DNA of 64,000 bases from Bacteroidota bacterium (GCA_013297775.1 JAAFIL010000014.1:1-64000); one strand, 5' to 3'; numbered from the stretch's first letter, positions 24,322 to 33,391 are shown. Numbers and translations are program-made. The notes: generated by a model from the sequence alone, not told the origin.

Positions 24322-24930
24322 TTAAGGTGCATCAATGTCCATCAAAGCATCCGACTTATAAATGTCGCCAATAATCACAATTTTTTCGTTCAATACTTGC
24401 TCGCCCATTTGCTGCACCATCGCTTCAACCAAAGTGGCTTGCCTAGTTTTTAATTGCTTCATCGCTTTAGGTTGACAAAGCGGCAAACCCACGCAACTTT
24501 TATATAACTTCCAAACAAACTCCGTGTTATAAAGAGCCTCATCTTGCCAACTTACTTTGGTATCGTAAGGCATCCCCAATTTTACCGAAGCATACACCCG
24601 CATGGTAGCAACCACCTCATCCGATAACAAACTGGTATCACTCACCCGCTTAATTGTGTAACGCCCGTTTTCAGACTGTTTAAGAAAATGAGCCAAATCG
24701 CATTTTTGAAGCGAAGAACTGGTGTAATAAACAACTGGCTTATCGTTTTCAATAAAAATAACGCCCATACAATTGTAATTGGTTTTACCAAGTGGCATCA
24801 CCACATTGCTAGGTTGCGTAGGCAAGGTAATAAACACCACATCGCCATCGTGCAAAACCTGCGATTTTAAGGCGTTAGAACATAACACACCAATCAAAAT
24901 AAAAAGATAAAAAAAGGTAGAAGTTTTCAT
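24322..24930 (-). CDS. YiiX-like NlpC/P60 fold protein, apparently lacking catalytic residues
   Basis: The 202-residue secreted protein (signal peptide to about residue 24, ending N-A-L-K-S-Q) begins its domain with LHDGDVVFITLP, the opening of the permuted NlpC/P60 YiiX/DUF830 family. In that family the catalytic His lies in an S-H-V-G-I motif, the Cys in Y-C-S-E-L-V. Here the matching places read YNCMGVIF and YNTEFVWKLYK, so His and Cys appear replaced by Cys and Asn. LGMPYD before the second motif supports the alignment. It is thus probably a binding protein or inactive relative. It is 57 bases upstream of the amine oxidase and on the same strand. Confidence 0.65.
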   Translation of the reverse strand: MKTSTFFYLFILIGVLCSNALKSQVLHDGDVVFITLPTQPSNVVMPLGKTNYNCMGVIFIENDKPVVYYTSSSLQKCDLAHFLKQSENGRYTIKRVSDTSLLSDEVVATMRVYASVKLGMPYDTKVSWQDEALYNTEFVWKLYKSCVGLPLCQPKAMKQLKTRQATLVEAMVQQMGEQVLNEKIVIIGDIYKSDALMDIDAP

Positions 24931-25193
24931 GGCAAAAATTTTTAAAGTGAATGAAAACGTGAATTACTTGGTTTACGAAACAACAGAACCAAGGTTTATA
25001 TAAAAAGCCCAAATAGATTTAGATAGAGATGAAAACCAATTAAAGAAAGATGAGTGAAGCAAAAATAAGGTCTTAGGTTTCATTACTAAAACTGGACTGA
25101 AACACATGAGCCTTGATGCCGTGACCCCCTATTAAGTTCGTGCCAACAATAGTTAGGTGTATAAATGGTCTAATTAATCCACCAACCTCTACT

Positions 25194-25267
25194 TAGGGGT
25201 CGGGCTGTTCACTTTAGCCAATTGGTCTTTGGCGGCTTTTGCAACGGTGTGCGGGGTCTTCGTGCCT
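25194..25267. repeat. Family B and C repeat
   Basis: AGGGGTCGGGCTGTTCACTT then TAGCC (25194-25219) and GTGCGGGGTCTTCGTGCCTT (25248-25267) match the B and C parts of the block near 5560-5654. The first part of the gap, 24931-25193, holds a degenerate D-like end, CCGTGACCCCCTATTAAG near 25117, and otherwise nothing recognised. Confidence 0.5.
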
Positions 25268-25434
25268 TATACCAATATCGGTTCTAAAAGATACACGTTG
25301 AACCTGAATTATTTTTCTTTTAGGCGACGAAAAAATTATCGGCGTAGCAAGGGCTATGGGGATAATTTTTGAGGAAGTATAAAGGAAAAAGAAACGGGGG
25401 CAACGTCTCTTTTAGAAATGATGTTGGTATTATA
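25268..25434. repeat. Family G: 167-bp long imperfect palindrome
   Basis: The outer arms TATACCAATATCGGTTCTAA with AAGA (25268-25291) and TCTTTTAGAAATGATGTTGG with TATTATA (25408-25434) are inverted copies with three or four differences. Inside, AAAAATTATC (25331-25340) and GATAATTTTT (25361-25370) pair perfectly around TAGC-AAGG-GCTA. The whole could fold as one cruciform, in the manner of a MITE. It abuts the C repeat exactly. Confidence 0.55.
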
Positions 25435-25572
25435 TTGAGCGAAGCCGATATATCCCTCACGGAAAAAGTACAACGTGTTTTAAAAAATTCAACTTACGCG
25501 GTTAAGCCCTTCAAAAAAAGTTGATCAAATAGAATTTAATTCCGAAAGTTCGACTTTTTTAAAAATCCTCTC

Positions 25573-25652
25573 TCTTTGCGTGCTATTTTTAATACAATCT
25601 ATTATTGAATCAAGTTATACCCTTTATTCTAAAGACCCTCTTTCTTAAAATT
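25573..25652 (+). repeat. Family F plus family A repeat
   Basis: CTTTGCGTGCTATTTTTAAT, AATCTATTATTGAATCAAGT and TTATTCTAAAGACCCTCTTT with CTTAAAAT repeat the segment at 21490-21595 in the same order and orientation. 25435-25572 has only repeat-like debris such as GCGAAGCCGATATATCCCTC. Confidence 0.45.
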
Positions 25653-25692
25653 TGATACATTTGATTTTGAACGCCATCCCATCAAAATTCGA

Positions 25693-25700
25693 TACCTTTG
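25693..25700 (+). promoter_or_regulatory. -7 box close to the glycosyltransferase ATG
   Basis: TACCTTTG matches TAnnTTTG. A TTTG at 25666-25669 is 23 bases upstream. The ATG at 25709 follows 8 bases later, so the leader would be only a few bases. Confidence 0.5.
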
Positions 25701-25708
25701 CGTGCTTA

Positions 25709-26575
25709 ATGTTAAACCCGAATAGCATATCTATCATCGTCCCATCTTACAATGGAGCCGAGTATATACCAGCTTTATTTGAATCGGTGTTAGCTCAAAA
25801 ATTGGAAGCCTTTGAATTTATTTTGATAGATGACGGCAGTACCGATGACACAGCTACACTTGTAAAAAAGATAACCGACACCCGTTTTAAATACGTTTGG
25901 CAAAAAAATGCAGGTGTATCTTCGGCACGTAACCATGGCTTACGTTTAGCCGAAGGGGCTTACGTTATTTTTTTCGATGTAGATGATGTAATGCCAGTGA
26001 GATTTTTAGAAGCGCGTCTTCAATATTTAAACACAAATCCAAACGTTGCTTTTGTTTCTGGTTCTGTTAAAAAGTTTTCTGATCAAACTTTTTTTCCTAG
26101 TAGTTACCGTGGTGTGGGTGTAAACGGATTAGCCGAAATTTTAGAATACGATAACGCCGTGGTAACTTGCCCCTCTAACTATTTGTTTAGATTTGATTTT
26201 CTAAAAAAATATCAAATGGTGTTTAACACTAATTTATCTAGTACGGCCGATCGGTATTTCTTAATCGAATGTTTACACCATGGTAAAGCAGCTTACGTCC
26301 ATACTTTACCGCCTTTGCATTACCGCGTGCATCCCAATAGCATGTCGGCTCATTTAACGCCACATTTGGTCGAAGATAATACAGAGTTTTATCGAGAATT
26401 ACGATTAAATAACCTAATCCCACAAAATATAAAAAGGAAATCCTTATTTTTGGGGATGTTTATTTTGGCAGCAGCAAACTACAAACAAAAACAGTTTTGG
26501 AAGGCATTAGGGTATAGTTTTTATGCCTTCTATTATGAACCTCTTCTTTTTTTCAAACGTCTTTTAAAGAAATGA
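25709..26575 (+). CDS. Family 2 glycosyltransferase
   Basis: The 288-residue protein from ATG 25709 transfers a sugar from a nucleotide donor in the cytoplasm, at the membrane face. The GT-A core begins SISIIVPSYNGAEYIPALFE, with FEFILIDDGSTDDTATLV near residue 33, NHGLRLAEGAYVIFFDVDD near 77 (the DxD metal site is DVDD), and TADRYFLIECLHHGKAAYVH near 180. A hydrophobic C-terminal stretch (LGYSFYAFYYEPLLFF) may anchor it to the membrane. A TTG at 25652 gives a longer frame but precedes the promoter. It leads a three-gene operon with a transglutaminase-like gene and an asparagine synthetase. Confidence 0.9.
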   Translation: MLNPNSISIIVPSYNGAEYIPALFESVLAQKLEAFEFILIDDGSTDDTATLVKKITDTRFKYVWQKNAGVSSARNHGLRLAEGAYVIFFDVDDVMPVRFLEARLQYLNTNPNVAFVSGSVKKFSDQTFFPSSYRGVGVNGLAEILEYDNAVVTCPSNYLFRFDFLKKYQMVFNTNLSSTADRYFLIECLHHGKAAYVHTLPPLHYRVHPNSMSAHLTPHLVEDNTEFYRELRLNNLIPQNIKRKSLFLGMFILAAANYKQKQFWKALGYSFYAFYYEPLLFFKRLLKK

Positions 26576-26582
26576 TGTTTTA

Positions 26583-27449
26583 ATGCCAATGATACGTTTC
26601 TTTTTATACCTCATCCTTTTTATTGCAAGCATCATCCCTTTTTTTTTAACAGCACCTGTTGCTTTAGAAAGTAAAAAATGGAGTCGAAACGAAAATTATT
26701 TGCCCGTGTTGCAAGAAGTAAAAACAATAGATGCAGCACTTCGGATTATCGAAAACGTTTACAATACATCGGCTAAAATTTCTAACCAATTGGACACGGC
26801 TCGTTTTGTTAACTGCACCAACGCATTTGTAAAAGAAAAATTTTTTCATGGATACGCACAGTATTCGGTAAACCAAAATTGGATATTAGTTCTGTTAGGA
26901 AAAACCTGGTCTCATTTTTCGGGGATAGTTAATCCCAACGAATTAATAGCCTACTCCGAAGGTTTGTGCAGCCAACAAGCCTTAGTGTTTATGGAACTTT
27001 TAAAACGTAAAGGCATCACTTCGCGAAGCGTTGGTTTGGGCTATCCACAAGGGCCTGGGCACTTCTTGTGCGAAGTGCGTTTAAATAACCGTTGGCATTT
27101 ATACGATGTAACTTGCGAGCCCAAATGGGAAAAAACTAAATTCCCACACGAGAGCATGGCCTTTTATTTAAAGAACCGAAACGAATTAGAAAACGTATAT
27201 GCGCATCATTATAAAAAAGAAATGATTGCTAAATTATTAGAACGTGTAGAGTACGGCGAAACAAACCAAATGCCCGCCCAACGCATGCAACTGCTACACA
27301 CGCTTACTAGGTTTTTAGTGGTTCTAATTCCAGTGCTGTTATTAATCCAATGTGTACGCAACTTTAAACCCATTCATCAACGCTTAAAAAAATTAACCGA
27401 AGTAGAATCGGAGGAGGAACTTACATGTGTGGAATCGCCGGTTTTATAG
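26583..27449 (+). CDS. Transglutaminase-like membrane-anchored protein
   Basis: The 288-residue protein has an N-terminal helix (~residues 4-24) and a C-terminal helix (~245-265). Between them is a transglutaminase-like cysteine-peptidase fold: YSEGLCSQQALVFMELLKRK near residue 123 holds the nucleophile Cys, GHFLCEVRLNNRWHLYDVT near 160 holds the His and Asp. The triad is therefore complete. The domain lies outside the cytoplasm by the topology suggested. The gene overlaps the start of asnB by 25 bases and follows the glycosyltransferase by 7, so the three are tightly linked. It could cross-link, cleave or amidate envelope peptides or glycans; the substrate is unknown. Confidence 0.8.
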   Translation: MPMIRFFLYLILFIASIIPFFLTAPVALESKKWSRNENYLPVLQEVKTIDAALRIIENVYNTSAKISNQLDTARFVNCTNAFVKEKFFHGYAQYSVNQNWILVLLGKTWSHFSGIVNPNELIAYSEGLCSQQALVFMELLKRKGITSRSVGLGYPQGPGHFLCEVRLNNRWHLYDVTCEPKWEKTKFPHESMAFYLKNRNELENVYAHHYKKEMIAKLLERVEYGETNQMPAQRMQLLHTLTRFLVVLIPVLLLIQCVRNFKPIHQRLKKLTEVESEEELTCVESPVL

Positions 27450-29341
27450 ATTTTGAAAGCCAAACAGCGCCAACCACGTTAGCAAGCATGACGGCGGTGT
27501 TGAGCCACCGCGGTCCCGATGGATTTGGTACAGATAGTTTTACCACCTCTACTTGCCAAATAGGGCTCGGACAAAGGCGTTTAGCCATTATTGACGTGTC
27601 GGAAAATGGTAAGCAGCCCATGCACTTCCAGCATTTAAGTATTGTTTTTAATGGCGAAATTTATAATTTTCGAGAACTCAAAAACGAGTTAATACAACTG
27701 CAACACCAGTTTGTTACCCACTCGGACACCGAAGTACTTTTACACGCCTATTGGCAATGGGGGCAAGAGGCCTTTAAAAAGTGTATTGGTATGTTTGCCA
27801 TTGTTATTTATGATCAAAAAAAACAAGAATTGATTGGGGTGAGAGATAGAGCGGGCGTTAAACCATTTTATTATTACTGGCACAATAACTTATTTTTATT
27901 TGGGAGTGAACTAAAAGCCATTCTTCAACATCCTAATTTTAAGAAAGAAATAAATACCGATGCCGTAGCGGCTTTTCTACAATTTGGAAATGTGCCCGGC
28001 TCGCATTGCATTTATAAACATTGTTTTAAATTACTGCCTGCCTCCATCCTAAAGGTATCGCTTGCTCAAAAGCAGTTACAAACCGAAGTGTATTGGAACG
28101 TTTACGATGCTTACAACGCCCCCAAGTTAACCCTTTCGTTTAACGAAGCCTTGCAACAAACCGAAACCTTGTTAGAGTCGGCATTTAATTACCGCTTGGT
28201 TGCCGATGTGCCGCTTGGTGTGTTTTTAAGTGGGGGTTACGACAGCGCAGCCGTAACAAGTTTGCTTCAAAAAAACCGAAGCGAAAAATTAAAAACATTT
28301 ACCATTGCCATACCCGATAGTGGTTTAAATGAAGCCCCTTATGCGAAAGCCGTTGCCACGCATCTAAACACCGATCACCACGAATTAACGTGTACCACAC
28401 AAGAAGCCATTGATTTAATAAGTTACTTACCGTTTTATTACGATGAACCTTTTGCCGATAGTAGTGCCATTCCAACACTATTAGTTAGCAAAATGGCGCG
28501 GCAATATGTAACCGTTGCGTTAAGTGCCGACGGGGGCGACGAGGTGTTTGCTGGCTATAACCGTTACGATTACATGATGCGATTTGGAAAACTTTTAAAA
28601 ACCATTCCTCCATTTATGCGAGCATCAGCGGCTTCGCTTTTAAAGGCCGTGCCAGCCAATCGCATCCCCGTTTTAAAACACCGTTATAATTTTCATAATC
28701 GCTACGAAAAATTAAAAGGGTTGCTTAACGATGCCTCGTCCGAAAACTTGATGTTAAGTTTAACGCAACAATACACCGCCGAAGCACTTCAACAATTAAT
28801 GAATGTGCCTTTTAACGCAATGCCAAATGCGTATAGTAGTAAAGCCTTAAAGACCGATTATTACTCCGATTTAGCATATTTAATGGCCATTGATTACCAA
28901 ACCTATTTACCAGATGATATTTTACAAAAAGTAGATCGGGCTTCTATGGCATTTAGTTTAGAAGCACGCGAGCCTTTTCTCGACCACCGCATTATTGAGT
29001 GGGCTGCACAATTACCCGATGCGTTTAAATATTATAAAGGCGAAAAAAAATATATTCTAAAAACCTTGGTGCATCAATACATTCCCAAAGCCCTAATGGA
29101 TAGGCCCAAAATGGGATTTGCCATTCCGATAGATAAGTGGTTGTGTGGCCCATTGAAAAATTATGTACTGCATTACTTGAATGAGAAGGCTCTAAATCAT
29201 CATGGTTTTTTCAACACAGCCGAAGTGATATATATGCGAGATGCGTTTCTAAATGGGAAGCGAGAGTTGGCGCAAAAAATATGGTATTTACTCATGTTTC
29301 AAATGTGGTTCAATCAATGGATCGAGAAACTCGAAACGTAA
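27425..29341 (+). CDS. asnB: Asparagine synthase (glutamine-hydrolysing) family protein
   Basis: The 638-residue protein begins MCGIAGFIDF, so Cys2 is available as the class II glutaminase nucleophile. The glutaminase domain has SHRGPDGFGTD and RRLAIIDVSENGKQPM. The C-terminal synthetase domain has the PP-loop VFLSGGYDSAAV near residue 265, YDEPFADSSAIPT near 338, SADGGDEVFAGYNRY near 366 and LEAREPFLDHRIIEWA near 513. In family members encoded beside glycosyltransferases, the enzyme often amidates sugar acids or peptides in surface polysaccharides and does not serve bulk asparagine synthesis. The operon context suggests that here, but the free amino acid reaction cannot be excluded. Confidence 0.88.
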   Translation: MCGIAGFIDFESQTAPTTLASMTAVLSHRGPDGFGTDSFTTSTCQIGLGQRRLAIIDVSENGKQPMHFQHLSIVFNGEIYNFRELKNELIQLQHQFVTHSDTEVLLHAYWQWGQEAFKKCIGMFAIVIYDQKKQELIGVRDRAGVKPFYYYWHNNLFLFGSELKAILQHPNFKKEINTDAVAAFLQFGNVPGSHCIYKHCFKLLPASILKVSLAQKQLQTEVYWNVYDAYNAPKLTLSFNEALQQTETLLESAFNYRLVADVPLGVFLSGGYDSAAVTSLLQKNRSEKLKTFTIAIPDSGLNEAPYAKAVATHLNTDHHELTCTTQEAIDLISYLPFYYDEPFADSSAIPTLLVSKMARQYVTVALSADGGDEVFAGYNRYDYMMRFGKLLKTIPPFMRASAASLLKAVPANRIPVLKHRYNFHNRYEKLKGLLNDASSENLMLSLTQQYTAEALQQLMNVPFNAMPNAYSSKALKTDYYSDLAYLMAIDYQTYLPDDILQKVDRASMAFSLEAREPFLDHRIIEWAAQLPDAFKYYKGEKKYILKTLVHQYIPKALMDRPKMGFAIPIDKWLCGPLKNYVLHYLNEKALNHHGFFNTAEVIYMRDAFLNGKRELAQKIWYLLMFQMWFNQWIEKLET

Positions 29342-29595
29342 ACCCTGCTTTTATTTCGGTACTTGTGTAACCTTTTTGCTAATGGCAGTCTTAGGTTGTT
29401 ATAAATTTTTTGCGTGTTCTCAACGCTTGGAACGCCTTACGAATTTAGAGACTTTAGAAGAGATGTATTAAGCTACACTTTTGAATAAGATGGTTTTGTT
29501 GCAACGCGTTTTAACTATTTGCTCATCTGTATTGTCTTTCCAATAGGATTGTCATCATGGTAAATAAATTAAGTTGGTATAACACAAAAAATGGA

Positions 29596-29623
29596 GGGGC
29601 TAAAGCCGATAGCCCGACCCCCA
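29596..29623 (-). repeat. Family B repeat
   Basis: GGGGCTAAAGCCGATAGCCC then GACCCCC, the inverse of the B sequence near 25194. A degenerate D-like GGGGGGCACGCCAAATTTAT sits at 29693. The rest of 29342-29847 contains a 29-codon frame (29382-29471) too weak to call and a few AT-rich hairpins. Confidence 0.45.
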
Positions 29624-29847
29624 AGCGGAACCTCGTTTATAATAAACGCTTTGCATGGAATAGTTCATTATACATTTTAAGTACTTTTAGGGGGGCACGC
29701 CAAATTTATAAAATCACTGTTTTAAAGTTGGGTTTTAGCAACAAAAGCCATTACAAATTCTCGAAAAATACAAGGGAATAATTGTTTTTTAATTCATTAG
29801 CTTTTTAGTAACTTGAACCTCTTTAAATTTTATTAGACTCTAACATT

Positions 29848-30939
29848 ATGGCAAAAGATAAATCCATCCTCACCCCTGCTTCTAAAGCGTTTTTAAAAAC
29901 TTATCTTAACAATCCCTCGCCAACAGGGTTCGAGAGTGGTGGTCAAAAGTTGTGGCTCGATTATATGAAGCCTTATATTGATGAGTATTTTGTGGATACT
30001 TATGGAACAGTGGTTGGCGTTATTAATCCTAGTGCGGATTATAAAGTGGTGATAGAAGCCCATGCCGATGAAATAGCTTGGTTTGTGCATTATATTACCA
30101 AAGATGGGTTTATTTATTTACGTCGTAATGGCGGTAGCGATCATCAAATTGCGCCCTCTAAACGCGTTAACATTCACACCGATAAGGGCATGGTTAAAGC
30201 CGTGTTTGGTTGGCCAGCCATTCATGTGCGCGATGCCGCAAAAGAAGAGACGCCAACGCTCAAAACTATTTTTTTAGATTTGGGTTGTAAGTCGGACAAA
30301 GAGGTAGAAGAGCTTGGCGTGCATGTAGGCTGTGTGGTTACTTATGAAGATGAGTTAATGGAACTTAACAACAGGTATTATGTGGGCAGGGCTTTAGATA
30401 ACCGCATTGGCGGATTTATGATTGCCGAGGTGGCGCGTTTATTAAAACAAAACAAAGATAAATTACCGTTTGGGCTTTATATTGTTAATGCCGTTCAAGA
30501 AGAAGTGGGCTTGCGCGGTGCCGAAATGATTTCCCGCCGCATTCAACCCAACGTGGCTATTGTTACCGATGTGTGCCACGATACGCAAACGCCCATGATG
30601 AATAAAATTACGAGTGGCGATTTAAGTTGCGGTAAAGGCCCTGTGTTAAGTTATGCCCCAGCGGTACAAAATAATTTATTAAAATTAGTTATAGACGTTG
30701 CCAAAAAAAATAAAATTGAATTTCAACGGCAAGCCGCTTCGCGTGCAACAGGAACCGATACCGATGCGTTTGCATACTCTACCGATGGCATTGCCAGTGT
30801 ATTAATTTCTTTGCCGCTGCGCTATATGCACACTACCGTAGAAACGGTGCATAAACAAGATGTGGAAGAGGTGATTAAACTGATGTATCACAGTTTAAAA
30901 GCTATCAAAAATAACCACGATTTTCGTTACATTAAATAA
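29848..30939 (+). CDS. M42-family metallopeptidase (aminopeptidase / endoglucanase-like)
   Basis: A 363-residue dizinc aminopeptidase of the tetrahedral TET type. Its metal ligands are all present: VIEAHADEIAWFVH (His near residue 73), YVGRALDNRIGG (bridging Asp near 182), VQEEVGLRGAEM (Glu pair near 216), IVTDVCHDT (Asp near 238), and PLRYMHTTVETVH (His near 325). LNNPSPTGFES opens the family. Such enzymes trim peptides in the cytoplasm. It is the first gene of a run with GH3, LysE and DUF493, with 9 bases to the next. Confidence 0.92.
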   Translation: MAKDKSILTPASKAFLKTYLNNPSPTGFESGGQKLWLDYMKPYIDEYFVDTYGTVVGVINPSADYKVVIEAHADEIAWFVHYITKDGFIYLRRNGGSDHQIAPSKRVNIHTDKGMVKAVFGWPAIHVRDAAKEETPTLKTIFLDLGCKSDKEVEELGVHVGCVVTYEDELMELNNRYYVGRALDNRIGGFMIAEVARLLKQNKDKLPFGLYIVNAVQEEVGLRGAEMISRRIQPNVAIVTDVCHDTQTPMMNKITSGDLSCGKGPVLSYAPAVQNNLLKLVIDVAKKNKIEFQRQAASRATGTDTDAFAYSTDGIASVLISLPLRYMHTTVETVHKQDVEEVIKLMYHSLKAIKNNHDFRYIK

Positions 30940-30948
30940 GTTCTATCC

Positions 30949-32484
30949 ATGCCTATTTTAGGGTCTATTATAAAACAAGTGATTAATGTGCGTGGGCGTA
31001 TTCCAGCTCGAAAAAATGCACATAAACAACAAATTCGACAATTGCGTAAACTGTTGCTAAAAGCTCAATTTACTGAGTTTGGAAAAATGTATCAATTTAA
31101 TGAGTTGGTGTTAATTGACGACCCCATTAAAACCTTTCAACATACGGTGCCTATTTTTGATTACGAAAGTATTTTTGATGCGTGGTGGCACAGAACTTTA
31201 AAAGGTGAAAAAGATGTTTGTTGGCCCGGCAAAATAAAATACTTTGCTTTGAGTAGTGGCACTTCGGGTTCGTCGAGTAAGCACATTCCTGTTACTAAGG
31301 AGTTAATTAAAAGCATTCATAAAGGAACGTTGAAACAAGTGCTTTCGTCGCGGCATTTTAATTTATCGAAAGAGCAGTACGAAACCGAAATTTTATTTGT
31401 AGGGGGCAGCACTAACTTAAATTATAATGGTACTTATTTTAGTGGCGATTTAAGTGGCATCACTACTGGCACGCAGCCACGGTGGTTTCAGAACTTTACC
31501 TTGCCGGGTCCCGAAACGCGTTCGTTGGCCGATTGGGAAAGTAAGTTAACCGATATTGTTCTTAATGCTAAACAATGGAACGTTGGGTTTATTTGTGGTG
31601 TACCTGCTTGGATACAAATTTTGTTTGAACGCATTATTAAATATTATAATCTAAAAACCATTCACGATATATGGCCCAATTTAGCCATATTTGTACATGG
31701 CGGTGTTTCTATTGCTCCTTACAAAACAAGTATTAACGCATTGTGTAAACACGAGTTGATTTTTTTAGATACCTACATGGCCTCTGAAGGTTTTGTGGCT
31801 TATCAAGAACGCCCAACGCCACACCAGGCGATGAAATTAATTACCGATAATAAATTATTTTTTGAGTTTGTACCTTTTAACGAAACTAATTTTGATGCCG
31901 AAGGAAATATTAAACCCAATGCGCAAGCCTTATCTTTAGAAGAAGTAGAAGCCAATAAAGAGTATGCGTTATTAATTAGTACACCTGCTGGTGCTTGGCG
32001 TTATTTAATTGGCGACACGGTTAAGTTTACCGACGTGCAGCGCAACGAAATTATTATTACTGGGCGCACTAAACATTTTTTAAGTTTATGTGGCGAGCAT
32101 TTAAGTGTTGATAATATGAACAAGGCTGTTAAACTAACCGCCGATGAGTTAAACGTAACCATTAATGAATTTTGCGTAGCGGGCATTCCGCATCAAGGTT
32201 TATTTGCACACCATTGGTATTTGGGCACCGATAAACCCATAGATGTAAATGTAGCTAAAGAAAAAATAGATGCGCATTTAAAAGCACTCAACGACGATTA
32301 TAAAACCGAGCGTTTACATGCGTTGAAAGATGTATTGGTAACCGTGTTGCCACACCAAGTATTTATTAATTTTTTAGCTAGTAAAAATAAATTGGGCGGG
32401 CAAAGTAAATTTCCACGAGTGATGAAGAGTAAACAGTTGAACGATTGGTTAGCGTTTTTACAAACAAATACCTTGCACTATTGA
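30949..32484 (+). CDS. GH3-family acyl-adenylating protein (auxin-responsive-like)
   Basis: The 511-residue protein belongs to the GH3 branch of the ANL adenylating superfamily. The ATP phosphate loop YFALSSGTSGSSSKHIPVTK is near residues 98-117, VHGGVSIAPYKT near 248, YMASEGFVAYQ near 274 (matching the Y-A-S-E signature), and the hinge-region LLISTPAGAWRYLIGDTV near 342. Plant GH3 enzymes conjugate amino acids to acyl acids such as auxin; bacterial members are uncharacterised. The next gene encodes a LysE-type exporter, whose ATG overlaps the GH3 stop by one base. A product that is made here and exported there is an attractive idea, but only inference. Confidence 0.9.
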   Translation: MPILGSIIKQVINVRGRIPARKNAHKQQIRQLRKLLLKAQFTEFGKMYQFNELVLIDDPIKTFQHTVPIFDYESIFDAWWHRTLKGEKDVCWPGKIKYFALSSGTSGSSSKHIPVTKELIKSIHKGTLKQVLSSRHFNLSKEQYETEILFVGGSTNLNYNGTYFSGDLSGITTGTQPRWFQNFTLPGPETRSLADWESKLTDIVLNAKQWNVGFICGVPAWIQILFERIIKYYNLKTIHDIWPNLAIFVHGGVSIAPYKTSINALCKHELIFLDTYMASEGFVAYQERPTPHQAMKLITDNKLFFEFVPFNETNFDAEGNIKPNAQALSLEEVEANKEYALLISTPAGAWRYLIGDTVKFTDVQRNEIIITGRTKHFLSLCGEHLSVDNMNKAVKLTADELNVTINEFCVAGIPHQGLFAHHWYLGTDKPIDVNVAKEKIDAHLKALNDDYKTERLHALKDVLVTVLPHQVFINFLASKNKLGGQSKFPRVMKSKQLNDWLAFLQTNTLHY

Positions 32485-33113
32485 TGGCTAGTTTAATATA
32501 CCAAACGCTCATCATTATTTTGTTGCTTACGTTTTCGTTTGGGCCAGCATTTTTTGCGTTAATCAATTCAGGTATTAAGTATGGCTATAAACCCGGTTCG
32601 GCCTTAGCCATTGGAATTGTTGCCAGCGATTTTTTATTGTGCCTACTCATTATTTTTTTAGTAAACATTGGGGCTACTAGTTTAATTCAAGATGAAAAAA
32701 ACCAGCGGTTTATGGGCATTTTAGCGGGATTGGTATTGGTTATTTTTGGCGCACTTTATTTTCGTAAACCTATAAAAAAATCGGAGGAGGTTATTGAATT
32801 GAAACTACCATCAACGGCTACCATGCTGTTTAAAGGATTTTTTCTGAATATTTTAAACCCAACGGTTTGGTTGTTGTGGCTCGGCAACGTAACAGCTGTG
32901 AGTAAAAGTTTAAACTACTCGGTTGTTAAAATGGTTATTTATTTTGGCATTACCCTTGGCTTAGTGTTGTTGGTAGAAGTTGCAAAAGTGGCTTTAGCGG
33001 GCCGAATTAAAATGTTTTTAACCGAAAAAATAATGCAATTGGTAAACACCATTACGGGTGTATTGCTTATTATTTTTGGATTGGTATTGATTTATAATCA
33101 CTATTTTGACTAA
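32484..33113 (+). CDS. LysE/RhtB-family exporter
   Basis: The 209-residue integral membrane protein starts at ATG 32484, which overlaps the preceding TGA. The family start SFGPAFFALINSGIKYGYKP near residue 17 is followed by ALAIGIVASDFLLCLLIIFL and, later, FKGFFLNILNPTVWLLWLGN with the conserved N-P-x-x-W. Six hydrophobic helices are visible. LysE/RhtB proteins export amino acids and related small molecules. It is third in a four-gene operon after GH3, which may supply the substrate. A longer frame from 32445 would run into the GH3 gene and is not favoured. Confidence 0.88.
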   Translation: MASLIYQTLIIILLLTFSFGPAFFALINSGIKYGYKPGSALAIGIVASDFLLCLLIIFLVNIGATSLIQDEKNQRFMGILAGLVLVIFGALYFRKPIKKSEEVIELKLPSTATMLFKGFFLNILNPTVWLLWLGNVTAVSKSLNYSVVKMVIYFGITLGLVLLVEVAKVALAGRIKMFLTEKIMQLVNTITGVLLIIFGLVLIYNHYFD

Positions 33114-33118
33114 AGCGC

Positions 33119-33391
33119 ATGACAGAAGACGATTTAGAAAATTTCAAAAAAAAATTACTCGAAACCATGAGTTTTCCGAGTGTTTACATGTACAAGTTTA
33201 TTGTGGATGCTGATAACCGAAAAATAGCTTTGCTCGAAAGTTTTTTTGGCGAAGATGCCGACATACACACCAAAGCAAGCGGCCATGGCAAATACATTAG
33301 CATTACCGCTAAAGAAGTGGTTATGCACGTGGATGAGATTATTGCCATTTATCGCAAAGCCGCCGAAGTTAAAGGAGTGATGATTTTGTAA
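33119..33391 (+). CDS. DUF493 / YbeD-family protein
   Basis: The 90-residue protein matches the small DUF493 fold: ETMSFPSVYMYKFIVDADNR near residue 15, a middle variable strand, GKYISITAKEVVMHVDEII near 57, and a final IYRKAAEVKGVMIL. The fold is ACT-like, and YbeD sits between dacA and lipB in enterobacteria, but its role is not established. Here it closes the M42-GH3-LysE operon at 5 bases. No metal- or nucleotide-binding motif is visible. Confidence 0.85.
   Translation: MTEDDLENFKKKLLETMSFPSVYMYKFIVDADNRKIALLESFFGEDADIHTKASGHGKYISITAKEVVMHVDEIIAIYRKAAEVKGVMIL

Noticed and set aside
29382-29471. 29-codon frame after asnB with a hydrophobic Cys-containing start
   Set aside because: Too short, no promoter or conserved pattern; might be a relic but cannot be supported.
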